44,421 nucleotides of DNA, from assembly GCA_003650125.1 (NCBI GenBank), contig QNFX01000016.1, positions 1 to 44,421 of the forward strand, given 5' to 3'. The notes beneath the pieces are model-generated. The model had not been told where the DNA came from. It made no database searches and saw nothing but the letters and a program-made list of their open reading frames with translations. The position numbers were made by a program, and so were the translations under genes. The stretch is from Campylobacterota bacterium. Its GTDB lineage: Bacteria > Bdellovibrionota > Bacteriovoracia > Bacteriovoracales > Bacteriovoracaceae. The stretch's first letter is position 1, and every line of letters starts with the position of its first letter. This document shows, in pieces, positions 26,328 to 35,309 of this stretch.

Positions 26328-27363
26328 CATTGTTACATTCTTTTTAGGCCCTTTTTCTTATGTCTGGAAATCAGTCTATAGACTTCGCCGTCTTGGTTAT
26401 AAGATTGACCTTTTTTCCTCTAATTCATTTCGTGTCCCCATCATATCTGTTGGGAATTTAAGTTTTGGTGGCACCGGAAAAACTCCTCTAACCATCTGGC
26501 TTGCCAACTATTTTTCCCATCAAAAATTATCTCCGCTTATCTTAATGAGAGGCTATCGGGGAAAGATGGAGAAGAAGGGGGGGATTATTAAAAGTGGTGA
26601 ATTCACCAACGTGGACTCAAAAGACTTTGGTGATGAGGCAGTCTTGATTTCTCGCAAGGCCTCAAAAGCAAATATAATTGTTGGAAAAAACCGCTCACAG
26701 AACTTGGCATTTTATTATGAGCAAGTAAGTCCAGATGTTATTCTTCTCGATGATGGCCATCAACATTTAAAAATTAAAAGAGATTTAAATCTTATTCTTT
26801 TTGATGCCACTATGGATCTGAAAAAATATAAGGTGGCCCCTTTGGGTTACTTAAGAGAAGGATTAAGCTCTCTTAGAGATGCAGATGTTGTTTTAATTGG
26901 AAAATGTGATCAGGTGCCGCCCAGCACAATATCGGCCCTAGAAGATTTAATAACTCCTTATTTAAATACAGGAGTAGTGGTTGCTAAGACGGGACTAGTT
27001 CCAACAGGTATATACAATAGTGCTTTTGAAAAGGTGATGGGAACCAGTGATCTTGAAGGAAAAAATGTCATATTGCTTTCAGGGATAGCTTCACCTTATT
27101 CCTTCTTTTCTCTGGTCGAATCTCTTGGGGCCAATGTGGTCAAGAGGGTTTCATATCCTGACCATTATTATTTTAAAGAAAAGGAAATAAAAGCTCTTTT
27201 AAAAGAGGCCGATAGTAAAGATAGTATAATTCTTACCACTGAAAAGGACTTCATGCGGCTTAGAGATGTAACTGATGATCTGGCCATTTACTTTTTAGGT
27301 ATAGACATTAACTTTTTAAGTGGGGAGAATGAATTTAAAAAAATAATCCAAAAGATTTTATGA
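26317..27363 (+). CDS. lpxK: Tetraacyldisaccharide 4'-kinase LpxK
   Basis: 348 residues. N-terminal membrane-associated helix, then P-loop SVGNLSFGGTGKTPLT (about 46-61) and the catalytic-region block LLDDGHQH, both standard. It phosphorylates the 4' position of the lipid A precursor. Overlaps lpxB and the following lipoprotein gene, so translation is coupled. Confidence 0.95.
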   Translation: MKNSIVTFFLGPFSYVWKSVYRLRRLGYKIDLFSSNSFRVPIISVGNLSFGGTGKTPLTIWLANYFSHQKLSPLILMRGYRGKMEKKGGIIKSGEFTNVDSKDFGDEAVLISRKASKANIIVGKNRSQNLAFYYEQVSPDVILLDDGHQHLKIKRDLNLILFDATMDLKKYKVAPLGYLREGLSSLRDADVVLIGKCDQVPPSTISALEDLITPYLNTGVVVAKTGLVPTGIYNSAFEKVMGTSDLEGKNVILLSGIASPYSFFSLVESLGANVVKRVSYPDHYYFKEKEIKALLKEADSKDSIILTTEKDFMRLRDVTDDLAIYFLGIDINFLSGENEFKKIIQKIL

Positions 27364-28409
27364 TAAAACCTTTTTTAGTCTTGATCCTTTTTGTCCTTAC
27401 GGGGTGTTCTAGCTCAGTAAAAACAATATTTGGAGAACAAGAAGAGTATGATCCCCTAGATAATATCAAGCTGAATAAATCCATCGCCGATAAATTCAAA
27501 ACGGTAGAACCTCCCAAAGAAAAAAATAAAGTGATTCCCAAAAAGAAGATGCCAGTTAAGGTTGCTAAGAAAAAAGTAATAATACCAGCAGAATTTAGGG
27601 AAAAATTTCTTGCTATGGATAATAATTCCAAAAAAGTTTGGGATCAATATAATCTTAATTTAAAAATAGAAGAAGAGATTATTATTAAAATTTACTTTTT
27701 TGGTCTGACGGTAGGACATTTAAAGATGTCTGTTAGGCCTATGGTAAAAATAGGAGATCGCCTGGCCTATCACTTTTCTGCCCGGATGAAATCAGCAAAA
27801 TACTATAGCTATTTTTATTCTCTTGATAATTCTGTTGATTCTTATCTTGATTATAAAACTCGAACCCCCTTAAAATTTTTGGTTCTTCAGCGGGAATCTA
27901 AACAAAAAGTTGATGACCTTCAATTATTTGATATAGAAAAAAGAAAAACCTTTGTCTGGTATAAGCGGACAAAAAAGAACAAAAATAAAGAATTTAATCG
28001 TGAGGCCTATATACCTGAATTTTTCATGGATATTTTATCCTCTTTTTATTTTACCCGGGGTCTTCCTATGATACCGGGCAATCAATATACAATCCCAATA
28101 ATTTCTCGGGCCAAGACCTATATGTTTAATATGGAGGTGCTTAAACAAGAAAATGTGAAAGCAAACCGCAAGAACTATCCGGCCTATAAAATTAGGGCCA
28201 CCTCTATTGGTGAAAATAAAGAGAAAAAGGGAGAAGTCTTTTTTTGGTACTCCACAGAACCCAACCGAAAACTCTTAAAATTCGCTGCTAAAGTCAAAAT
28301 AGGCGAGATTCGAGGGGAGTTAATCGACTATAGGGCCGGTAAAAAGCTAAATCTCAGCAATGCATCGCGCAAAGAGCTGCGAAATGTATCTCAAACAATT
28401 GACTATTAG
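27360..28409 (+). CDS. Lipoprotein with DUF3108-like body
   Basis: 349 residues. Lipoprotein signal with lipobox LTGC (Cys about 16). After a Lys/Pro-rich linker (about 35-75) comes a beta-rich domain from about 100 to 340, resembling DUF3108 proteins (FFGLTVGHLKMSVRP, then FYFTRGLPMIPG). DUF3108 proteins are periplasmic or outer-membrane proteins of unknown function, possibly lipid or LPS related. Last gene of the lpx run, overlapping lpxK by 4 bases, which supports an envelope role. Confidence 0.7.
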   Translation: MIKPFLVLILFVLTGCSSSVKTIFGEQEEYDPLDNIKLNKSIADKFKTVEPPKEKNKVIPKKKMPVKVAKKKVIIPAEFREKFLAMDNNSKKVWDQYNLNLKIEEEIIIKIYFFGLTVGHLKMSVRPMVKIGDRLAYHFSARMKSAKYYSYFYSLDNSVDSYLDYKTRTPLKFLVLQRESKQKVDDLQLFDIEKRKTFVWYKRTKKNKNKEFNREAYIPEFFMDILSSFYFTRGLPMIPGNQYTIPIISRAKTYMFNMEVLKQENVKANRKNYPAYKIRATSIGENKEKKGEVFFWYSTEPNRKLLKFAAKVKIGEIRGELIDYRAGKKLNLSNASRKELRNVSQTIDY

Positions 28410-28427
28410 ACTCAACATGCCTAAACT
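28399..28427 (+). promoter_or_regulatory. Promoter of rpsA
   Basis: TTGACT (28399-28404), a 17-base spacer and TAAACT (28422-28427). The -35 box overlaps the end of the DUF3108-like gene. It would give a leader of about 70 bases before rpsA. Confidence 0.55.
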
Positions 28428-28464
28428 CGGTGACTTGTTATCTCTTCAGTAGAAGAATACCAAG

Positions 28465-28479
28465 CCCGTCTTTGACGGG
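28465..28479 (+). other. Hairpin in the rpsA leader
   Basis: CCCGTC (28465-28470) pairs with GACGGG (28474-28479) over TTT. It lies about 27 bases before the start codon, with no T run behind it, so it is not a terminator. It could take part in autogenous control of S1, as leader structures do in enterobacteria (inference). Confidence 0.5.
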
Positions 28480-28506
28480 ATCTATTTCGATTTAAGGATT
28501 TTTTTT

Positions 28507-30252
28507 ATGAGTAAAACACAAGTGGCCCCGGCCAAATGGATGCAGGAGTATGACGTTGTTGTAGGTGAAGACGTTGAGACAATTGAAAAAACAGAATTCG
28601 CTGCAATGTTAGAATCCACAAAGACCAAATCTTTTCAAGAGGGAGAAGTCTTTATGGGTAAGGTTATCTCAATTGGAGCTGACTATGTAATGATAGACAT
28701 CGGTTACAAACAAGAAGGACTGGTATCTGTTAGAGAGTTCCAAAACTATGATGGAACACTGAAAATTAAAGAAGGCGATGATATTGAAGTTTATTTAGAA
28801 AAACTTGAATCATCTCTTGGAAACTTGGTTCTATCTAAAGATAAGGCCGAGATCTTAAAAGCTTGGGACAAAATCTCTGATGCCTGTGAGTCAGGTGAGC
28901 CACTTCAAGGAACAGTTATTTCCAAAGTTAAAGGCGGACTATCCGTTGATATTGGTGTTAAAGCATTCCTTCCAGGATCTCAAATTGATCTTAGACCTAC
29001 TAGATTTCTTGATAAATACATCGGGAAAACTATGGAGTTTAAGGTAATTAAATTTAATAAGAAAAGAGGGAACATCGTTCTTTCAAGACGTGCCATTCTT
29101 CAAGAAGAAAGAGGAAAACTACGTTCAGAAATCCTATCTCAAATTCAAGAAGGTATGATCGTTAAAGGTATTGTTAAAAATATCACAGATTATGGTGCTT
29201 TCATTGACCTAGGTGGAATCGATGGTCTTCTTCACATCACTGATATCTCTTGGGGTAGAGTAAAACACCCAAGTAACATCTTAAGTATGGGTGATGAGAT
29301 TGAAGTTAAGATTCTTAAATATGATCAAGAAAAAGAAAGAGTTTCTCTAGGTCTTAAGCAAGTAAAAGAGAATCCATGGGATAAGGCCTCTGAAAACTTC
29401 AAACCTGGTGATAAAGTTAACGGTGAGATCGTATCTGTAAAAGATTACGGTGTATTCATTGAACTTGACGAAGGTATTGAAGGGCTTATTCACGTAAGTG
29501 AAATGAGTTGGACTGGTAAAATCAAAAACCCAATCAATCATTATACTGTTGGTGAAAAAGTTGAAGCTCAAGTTATTGATGTTGATACAGAAAACAAGAG
29601 AATCTCTCTGGGACTTAAGCAACTTCAACCTAACCCATGGGATGATTTAATTGAAAAATACCCTGTAGGTAGAAAAACTGTCGGAAAGATCAAATCAGTT
29701 GTTGATTTTGGTATTTTCGTTGACCTAGGCGAAGATGTGGATGCTCTAATTCATGTATCTGATGTTTCTTGGGCCCGTAAAAATGTTAATCTAGCTGAAG
29801 AGTTTAATGTAGGTGATGACATTGAAGCGATGACTCTATCTGTTGATAAGGAAAATCAAAAATTCTGTCTAGGTATAAAACAGCTTGAGGAAGATCCTTG
29901 GAAGCGTATTGAAGAAAGACTTCCTGTTGGAACTATCCTTGAAGGTGAAGTCGTTAGAGTAACTGATTTTGGTGCTTTCGTTGAGATTGAAACAGGAATC
30001 GAAGGTTTAATTCACATTAGTGAACTTTCAGATGAAAGAGTTGAGAGTCCAAGTGATGTTATCGCTAAAGGTGACAAACCAAAGACTATGGTTATCTCTC
30101 TTGATAAAGATGCGAAGAAAATCGCACTCTCAGTCAAGGCCGCCAAAGAGGCAGATGCCCAAAGCTCTCTTCACCAGACTAAGCAAGATGCGCCAACTAG
30201 TACTATGGCCGACAAGCTTAAAGATTTCAAAATCGGTGGCGAAGAAGAATAA
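28507..30252 (+). CDS. rpsA: 30S ribosomal protein S1
   Basis: 581 residues (E. coli 557). Six S1 OB-fold repeats can be followed, roughly at 46-115, 130-197, 215-285, 300-370, 385-455 and 475-545, with repeated motifs such as DYGAFIDLGG, DYGVFIELDE and DFGAFVEIET. Repeats 1 and 2 are more divergent, as expected for the ribosome-binding part. S1 recruits mRNA to the 30S subunit, important where Shine-Dalgarno sites are weak. Its codon choice looks different from neighbouring genes, with fewer GGCC-containing codon pairs, fitting high expression. Confidence 0.97.
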   Translation: MSKTQVAPAKWMQEYDVVVGEDVETIEKTEFAAMLESTKTKSFQEGEVFMGKVISIGADYVMIDIGYKQEGLVSVREFQNYDGTLKIKEGDDIEVYLEKLESSLGNLVLSKDKAEILKAWDKISDACESGEPLQGTVISKVKGGLSVDIGVKAFLPGSQIDLRPTRFLDKYIGKTMEFKVIKFNKKRGNIVLSRRAILQEERGKLRSEILSQIQEGMIVKGIVKNITDYGAFIDLGGIDGLLHITDISWGRVKHPSNILSMGDEIEVKILKYDQEKERVSLGLKQVKENPWDKASENFKPGDKVNGEIVSVKDYGVFIELDEGIEGLIHVSEMSWTGKIKNPINHYTVGEKVEAQVIDVDTENKRISLGLKQLQPNPWDDLIEKYPVGRKTVGKIKSVVDFGIFVDLGEDVDALIHVSDVSWARKNVNLAEEFNVGDDIEAMTLSVDKENQKFCLGIKQLEEDPWKRIEERLPVGTILEGEVVRVTDFGAFVEIETGIEGLIHISELSDERVESPSDVIAKGDKPKTMVISLDKDAKKIALSVKAAKEADAQSSLHQTKQDAPTSTMADKLKDFKIGGEEE

Positions 30253-30265
30253 AAAATTAAATCAA

Positions 30266-30293
30266 GGGCCTCTTTCTGAGGCCCTTTTTTTTT
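30266..30293 (+). terminator. Rho-independent terminator of rpsA
   Basis: GGGCCTC (30266-30272) pairs with GAGGCCC (30278-30284) over TTTCT, followed by nine T (30285-30293). Confidence 0.95.
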
Positions 30294-30344
30294 CCATAAA
30301 TTTCATTTAATTAAAATAATTTATATAAATTCCGAAAAAGTACC

Positions 30345-30437
30345 ATGGGTATAGAACGCTATTTATGGTTTATTTCTTTTGTGACTTCCTCCCTTGTTAT
30401 GGGGCTTAGTCTATTCCTTCAAAACGGAATCTTTTAG
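30345..30437 (+). CDS. Possible 30-residue membrane peptide
   Basis: ATG 30345 to TAG 30437 encodes 30 residues that are nearly all hydrophobic after the first five (MGIERYLWFISFVTSSLVMG...). It would span the membrane once. No clear ribosome binding site or promoter stands before it, and its last 27 bases overlap the convergent hflX end. It may be chance; listed because no other gene explains 30294-30410. Confidence 0.2.
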   Translation: MGIERYLWFISFVTSSLVMGLSLFLQNGIF

Positions 30438-31751
30438 TTTTTGATAGAGCTCACTTTTAGGGGAGAGAATGTAATCATTTAACCCTAGGTTCTTGAAGAT
30501 GAATCCGGGTACTCTAATCTTATAGTAGATACCCTTTTCATGAGTAGACCTTGTGATAATGTTGGTATTTGAAGAAACCTTGGAATGAATTTCACCTTTT
30601 TCATAAGGAACAAAGAGGTCGTATTTCTCTTGTTGCTCTAGAAAGTATTCAATGACGTACTTTCTAAGTCCCTCAATATCTTCCTCATCAAAAGAAGAGA
30701 CCAAAAAACTCCTAGGATGAGTTCTAAGAATTATTTTTTTTCTCAATTCATCACAGGCCAAATCTTTTTTATTAAAGACGATAATATGATCTTTTTCATC
30801 AATGCCAAGATCATTTAATACCTTGTGAGTGACTTCAAGATGTTTGTCCATATGGGGATCTGAGATATCACAGACGATGATTAATAGATCAGCTTCAATG
30901 GCAGATTCCAGTGTAGTTTTAAATCCTTCAACCAGCATGGCGGGAAGATTGGAGATGAAACCAACGGTATCGATTAAAATCATGGGTGGTTTAGTATCTG
31001 GATTTAGCATCCGGTATGTAGAATCTAGAGTAGCAAATAATTTATTTTCTTCTAGAATATTGACTCTACAAAGCCGATTCATAATGGATGATTTTCCCGC
31101 GTTGGTATAACCAACAAGTGCTGCGGTTACAGCTTTGTTTTTTCTCTTTTTACTCTGCTCTTGGCGAGATTTAACGAGATTTTTAAGCTCTGTTTTAAAA
31201 CGCTCAATCCGCTCGCGGATAATTCGTCTATCGAGTTCAATTTGTTGCTCACCTTCACCACCCATTACACCAACACCACCTCGTTGTCTTCCTAGGTGGG
31301 TCCAAAAACCAGAAAGTCTTGGGAGGATGTATTGCAGACGGGAAATTTCAATTTGTAGCTTGGCCTCTTTAGTTCTGGCATGCTTGGCAAATATCTCTAA
31401 AATGACATGACATCGGTCTATAACTGATAGTCCGGAGATCTTTTTAATATTTCTAATTTGGCTGGAGGTTAACTCGCAGTCAAAGACTAAAAGGGTAGAT
31501 TTTTCTGCCTTGGCCACCTCAGAAATTTCTTTAAGTTTTCCTGAGCCAATAATGGTGGCGGGATCAACCGTTTTTCTATTTTGAATATGTTCTGAGCCAG
31601 TTTCAATTTCTAGGGTTCTAAGAAGTTCATGTAATTCACTCATGGACCGCTCAGTTTCTTTAATATCCTTATGGAATTCAAACTTGGGGGAGACAATGGA
31701 AACAAGCGTTGCCTTGGCCTCACGGTAAATGTGAAATTCGTTATCAAGCAT
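30411..31751 (-). CDS. hflX: Ribosome-associated GTPase HflX
   Basis: 446 residues. N-terminal HflX domain, Gly-rich linker (RQRGGVGVMGGEGEQQIELD), then the G domain with G1 GYTNAGKSS (about 213-221), G3 DTVGF and G4 NKKD, all intact. HflX splits stalled or damaged 70S ribosomes under stress. Last gene of the minus-strand pantothenate operon; its start overlaps panC by 8 bases. HflX is not part of CoA synthesis, so the link is probably only shared transcription. Confidence 0.95.
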   Translation of the reverse strand: MLDNEFHIYREAKATLVSIVSPKFEFHKDIKETERSMSELHELLRTLEIETGSEHIQNRKTVDPATIIGSGKLKEISEVAKAEKSTLLVFDCELTSSQIRNIKKISGLSVIDRCHVILEIFAKHARTKEAKLQIEISRLQYILPRLSGFWTHLGRQRGGVGVMGGEGEQQIELDRRIIRERIERFKTELKNLVKSRQEQSKKRKNKAVTAALVGYTNAGKSSIMNRLCRVNILEENKLFATLDSTYRMLNPDTKPPMILIDTVGFISNLPAMLVEGFKTTLESAIEADLLIIVCDISDPHMDKHLEVTHKVLNDLGIDEKDHIIVFNKKDLACDELRKKIILRTHPRSFLVSSFDEEDIEGLRKYVIEYFLEQQEKYDLFVPYEKGEIHSKVSSNTNIITRSTHEKGIYYKIRVPGFIFKNLGLNDYILSPKSELYQKLKDSVLKE

Positions 31752-32625
31752 ATTTTATTTCTACGAGCTTATTATCTATAAGTCTTGTATCACCGAGTTT
31801 AAAAGCTCCAAATAGACCCAACATATAAGTTTTTTCTACCGGATTTTCAAGATTCTTTGAATCTAAATAAGTTAAATAATCCCATCTTGTATCTTTTAGG
31901 GACTCATTGATGATCTGGTCAATTGCCGGTTTAGCTTCACTCCATATAGTGTTTTTAACCACATTTTTAATCTCACCTAGAGTGCGTGTAAGGATGAGCG
32001 CATCGGCCCTCTCTTCTTTAGAGAGGTATTGATTTCTACTTGAAAAGGCCAGCCCATCAACTTCACGCTTAATAGGCATTGGAACAATTTGCACATCAAG
32101 TCGCATATCTTCAATCATCTTTTTGATAATTAGGTATTGCTGAAAATCTTTTTGTCCAAAGTAGGCCTTATTAGGTCTGACAATAGAAAATAAGGAGTAG
32201 ACGACAGTTGACACTCCATCAAAGTGTCCAGGGCGGTTCAGCCCACATAGTTTATTTGAGAGCTCTGGAAGAGAGATATTTACTGAAAAATTATCGGGAT
32301 AAATTTCATCTATAGATTCAGGGGCAAAGATGGCGATTTGTTTGTCAGTACCAATTAAATCTTCAGACCGGTAGAGTTCTTTTAGTTTATTGGTATCATC
32401 TCCAAGGGTCCGAGGATATTTTTCATAGTCCTCATTTGGGCCAAACTGTTTGGGGTTTACAAAGATAGAGACAATCGTAATATCGTTATTTCGAAGGCTT
32501 TCTTTAACTAAAGAGATATGGCCCCTATGTAAATTCCCAAGGGTTGGAACAAAACCAATCGTTTTCTTATCAAGGTTTTTTCTAAAAATATCAAATTGTT
32601 TAGTGCTTCTTAAAATTTCAATCAT
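31744..32625 (-). CDS. panC: Pantothenate synthetase
   Basis: 293 residues. The nucleotide-binding HxGH motif appears in TLGNLHRGHISLV and the KMSKS-like loop as SSRNQYLS. It condenses pantoate and beta-alanine with ATP. The region FVNPKQFGPNEDYEKYPR is diagnostic. Overlaps coaBC by 4 bases and hflX by 8. Beta-alanine would come from PanD, which is not in the window. Confidence 0.96.
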   Translation of the reverse strand: MIEILRSTKQFDIFRKNLDKKTIGFVPTLGNLHRGHISLVKESLRNNDITIVSIFVNPKQFGPNEDYEKYPRTLGDDTNKLKELYRSEDLIGTDKQIAIFAPESIDEIYPDNFSVNISLPELSNKLCGLNRPGHFDGVSTVVYSLFSIVRPNKAYFGQKDFQQYLIIKKMIEDMRLDVQIVPMPIKREVDGLAFSSRNQYLSKEERADALILTRTLGEIKNVVKNTIWSEAKPAIDQIINESLKDTRWDYLTYLDSKNLENPVEKTYMLGLFGAFKLGDTRLIDNKLVEIKYA

Positions 32626-33842
32626 AAGATTTCATCCATTATATTTTTTGCCAGCTCTATTTTAGTCAAAGTTCCTTCAAAGCTTATTTTTCCATTTTTT
32701 AAGAATTTATAATTTGCATCTAATTTTTTAAAACCTTTGATCTCTTCTTTATTAACCAGTCCATTATTTACTTCGGTACCAATTAACAGCTCAACCGGTT
32801 TTCGTTCCCACTTTTCTCTTAAGACCTCTTCGCTAAGGTTTACTTCAGCAGCAAAACCTACAAATTTTTGTCCATCTCTTATTTTCATGACAGCTTTTAG
32901 TACATCGGGAGAAGTTTTAATAGGCAAGGAGTCCATAAGGTCTGACTTTTTCAGCTTTTCATTTCCAGCATTAAATTCAATATCAGTGATGGCAGCAGCA
33001 GATATATAGACACTGCAATTTGGAAAATGTTTTAAAACACACTCTTTCATCTCAAGAGTAGTATTCACCTTTTCAAAAGTGAGCTTAGGTAGATCTTTAA
33101 GATAGTCCAGCTTATTTGTAGAGTTCGCTCCAGCAATAACGGTTACTACGTGTCCTCTTGAAAGAGCTTCTAGGGCCAGGTGAAAACCAGTGATTCCTGA
33201 TGAGGAATTAGTTAAAAATCTTACGGAATCTAAGGGGGCCATAGTAGGCCCTGTGGTAATTAGAATATTTTTGCCACTATTTTTTGTATTTAAATAGGGT
33301 AGGGTTGCCACAATTTTTTCTACATGGGGAAGCTTACCAGGCCCTGTATCGCCACAGGCCAGCTCTCCTCGCTCAGTAGGTAGGATTAAAAGATTGGGGA
33401 AAATATTTTTTAGCTTTTCAAAATTATGAACCACCATGGCGTTAGTTAGCATATTAGAATTCATGGCCGGGTATAAAGCAATGGTTGTTTCACTACCCAG
33501 TGCTAAAAATACAGTGGTTAAAAGATCATTTGCATTACCGTTTGCAAGATTTGCCAGAGTATTGGCCGAAAGTGGAGCGACGGCAAAGGTATCCGCCCAT
33601 TTAGCAAGTTCAATATGGAGAACAGTTCCAGGATCAGCTACTTTCTCAGGGTATTTAAAATCGTCATTATATTTGTATACTTCTTCTACACCGAGATATT
33701 TAAAGACTTGGGGAATGACAAATTCCTCCGCTCCTTTACTTAGAATAACTTTAACCTGGTGACCTTCTTTAATGAGGCCTCGGGCGATATCAATTGATTT
33801 ATAAGCAGAGATTGAACCACAGACGCTTAGTAGAATCTTCAT
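32622..33842 (-). CDS. coaBC: Phosphopantothenoylcysteine decarboxylase/synthetase
   Basis: 406 residues, the full bifunctional enzyme. N-terminal CoaC flavoprotein domain (about 1-180) with GSISAYKSIDIARGL, PAMNSNML and ACGDTGPG; C-terminal CoaB domain (about 185-406) with ITTGPTMAPLDSVRFL and a Lys-rich KLKKSD loop. It joins cysteine to 4'-phosphopantothenate and decarboxylates the product. Four-base overlaps on both sides indicate coupled translation. Confidence 0.96.
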   Translation of the reverse strand: MKILLSVCGSISAYKSIDIARGLIKEGHQVKVILSKGAEEFVIPQVFKYLGVEEVYKYNDDFKYPEKVADPGTVLHIELAKWADTFAVAPLSANTLANLANGNANDLLTTVFLALGSETTIALYPAMNSNMLTNAMVVHNFEKLKNIFPNLLILPTERGELACGDTGPGKLPHVEKIVATLPYLNTKNSGKNILITTGPTMAPLDSVRFLTNSSSGITGFHLALEALSRGHVVTVIAGANSTNKLDYLKDLPKLTFEKVNTTLEMKECVLKHFPNCSVYISAAAITDIEFNAGNEKLKKSDLMDSLPIKTSPDVLKAVMKIRDGQKFVGFAAEVNLSEEVLREKWERKPVELLIGTEVNNGLVNKEEIKGFKKLDANYKFLKNGKISFEGTLTKIELAKNIMDEIL

Positions 33843-34528
33843 TGAATCCTCCCCGCAATATCAAAAAGTGCTTGGTGGATTAAGTGAGGAATAATTTTAA
33901 CTGGCATATTAACAATCGGTTCAAGGCACTTTGCATATCCACCAGTTAAAATAACTCGATCTGGAAAGTAGTCTTCAATAAAAGTATTAATAACACTTAA
34001 TTGATATAGGTTATGGGCATCTTTAATGGCCGTTTCGGTGCTAGTAGGAAGAGGAATCTCTGCTTTGAGCTCTGCTGCCATAAGAGTGGGAAGATTTTCA
34101 CCCTTTCCATAGCTTTCTAAAAAAACTCTAGGGCCAGGTAGAATAAATCCTCCGGCAAAACCATTATTGGTTACAAGGTCATATGTATTAAATGTTCCAG
34201 CATCGATTAGAAGGATTCTCTCGCCTTCATCTAATTCATTTTTAAAAACAAAATAGGCATTACAAAGTCGATCCATGCCCAACGTATTTGTGTAATTAAC
34301 CGGCATATCTAAAAAAGATCGATCTTCTCTGAGAGCTTTTATATCGAGAAGATGCTCTGCGAATTCTTTAGGAAAATTTAGCTTAGGGCCAACATTTGAA
34401 ATGATTGCCCTATAGGAATCGTCATTAGTTTTAAAATCTTTAAGAGGGACGATTTCAGATGTATCGCCTTTAAAAATTCCGACATGTGGATGGCTGTTGC
34501 CATTATCAATGGTATAGATGGTTTTCAT
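33839..34528 (-). CDS. coaX: Type III pantothenate kinase
   Basis: 229 residues, somewhat short for the family (about 250-270). ASKHA fold: IDNGNSHPHVGIF (first phosphate motif with Asp-x-Gly-Asn), LGMDRLCNAYF, LIDAGTFNTYDLV and a late LTGG motif. It phosphorylates pantothenate and, unlike type I kinases, is usually not inhibited by CoA. It overlaps panB by 23 bases. The genomic setting with panB, coaBC and panC makes the assignment firm. Confidence 0.9.
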   Translation of the reverse strand: MKTIYTIDNGNSHPHVGIFKGDTSEIVPLKDFKTNDDSYRAIISNVGPKLNFPKEFAEHLLDIKALREDRSFLDMPVNYTNTLGMDRLCNAYFVFKNELDEGERILLIDAGTFNTYDLVTNNGFAGGFILPGPRVFLESYGKGENLPTLMAAELKAEIPLPTSTETAIKDAHNLYQLSVINTFIEDYFPDRVILTGGYAKCLEPIVNMPVKIIPHLIHQALFDIAGRIQ

Positions 34529-35309
34529 TTTTCTCAGTCTTTTGAAAGTTTTTTAAATATTTTTGAACGACTCCTTGTCTCAAGGAATAAAAGTCGGCCA
34601 TAGGGTTGCAAAAATTTGGTGGAGTCTCCTTTCCCATTTTTAACAGATCATTTATTACTAAAACCTGACCATCGGTTTTATCTCCGGAGCCGATACCAAC
34701 AGTTGGTATATCTAGTTGATCTGTTATCTGCTGTGCTAGGGACGGGGTTACACATTCTAAAACGATGGCAAATACTCCGGCCGCTTGTAGGTCGCGAGCT
34801 TTACTAATTAAATCATGGGCAGTTCGTTGATCCTTGCCATGCATATAATACCCCCCTTGTTCATGAACTGATTGAGGGGTGAGTCCGATATGTCCCATGA
34901 CAGGAATTCCAATTTGTACTAAACGATTTATAAGCTCTAGTTGATAGGGGAAGGCACCTTCGAGTTTTACGGCCTCACATTCACTTTGTTGAAAAAGTGT
35001 TTTTGAGTTGGCAATTCCCTCTTCAAGTGAAGAATAGGTGCCAAAAGGTAGATCTGCTACTACAAATTTATTTGGCGCACCTCTTTTTACCGCAGAAGAA
35101 AACATCACCATTTCTTCAAGACTTACCTTGATAGTAGTTTCATATCCAAGGATTACATTACCGACACTATCGCCAACTAGGATTAGATCTAGTTCTGTCT
35201 CATCTAGCATTTGGGCGGTTTGATAGTCATAACAAGTAAGCATAGAAAGGGGATATCCTAACCCTTTTAATTTATGCTTTTTAATTATTCTGGTATTTAA
35301 CTTCTTCAA
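34506..35309 (-). CDS. panB: Ketopantoate hydroxymethyltransferase (TTG start)
   Basis: 267 residues. TTG at 35309 overlaps the preceding stop (TTGA), with AGGA upstream. Conserved blocks are MLTCYDYQTAQMLDE, LVGDSVGNVILGYETT and GHIGLTPQSVHEQGGY. It makes ketopantoate from 2-oxoisovalerate and methylene-tetrahydrofolate, the first committed step to pantothenate. The next enzyme would be ketopantoate reductase, and the gene just upstream encodes an NADPH-type reductase related to KARI. Confidence 0.95.
   Translation of the reverse strand: MKKLNTRIIKKHKLKGLGYPLSMLTCYDYQTAQMLDETELDLILVGDSVGNVILGYETTIKVSLEEMVMFSSAVKRGAPNKFVVADLPFGTYSSLEEGIANSKTLFQQSECEAVKLEGAFPYQLELINRLVQIGIPVMGHIGLTPQSVHEQGGYYMHGKDQRTAHDLISKARDLQAAGVFAIVLECVTPSLAQQITDQLDIPTVGIGSGDKTDGQVLVINDLLKMGKETPPNFCNPMADFYSLRQGVVQKYLKNFQKTEKNENHLYH

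Noticed and set aside
31135-31410. Plus-strand open frames within hflX
   Set aside because: They are shadows of the conserved hflX coding region and show no binding site or protein family features.
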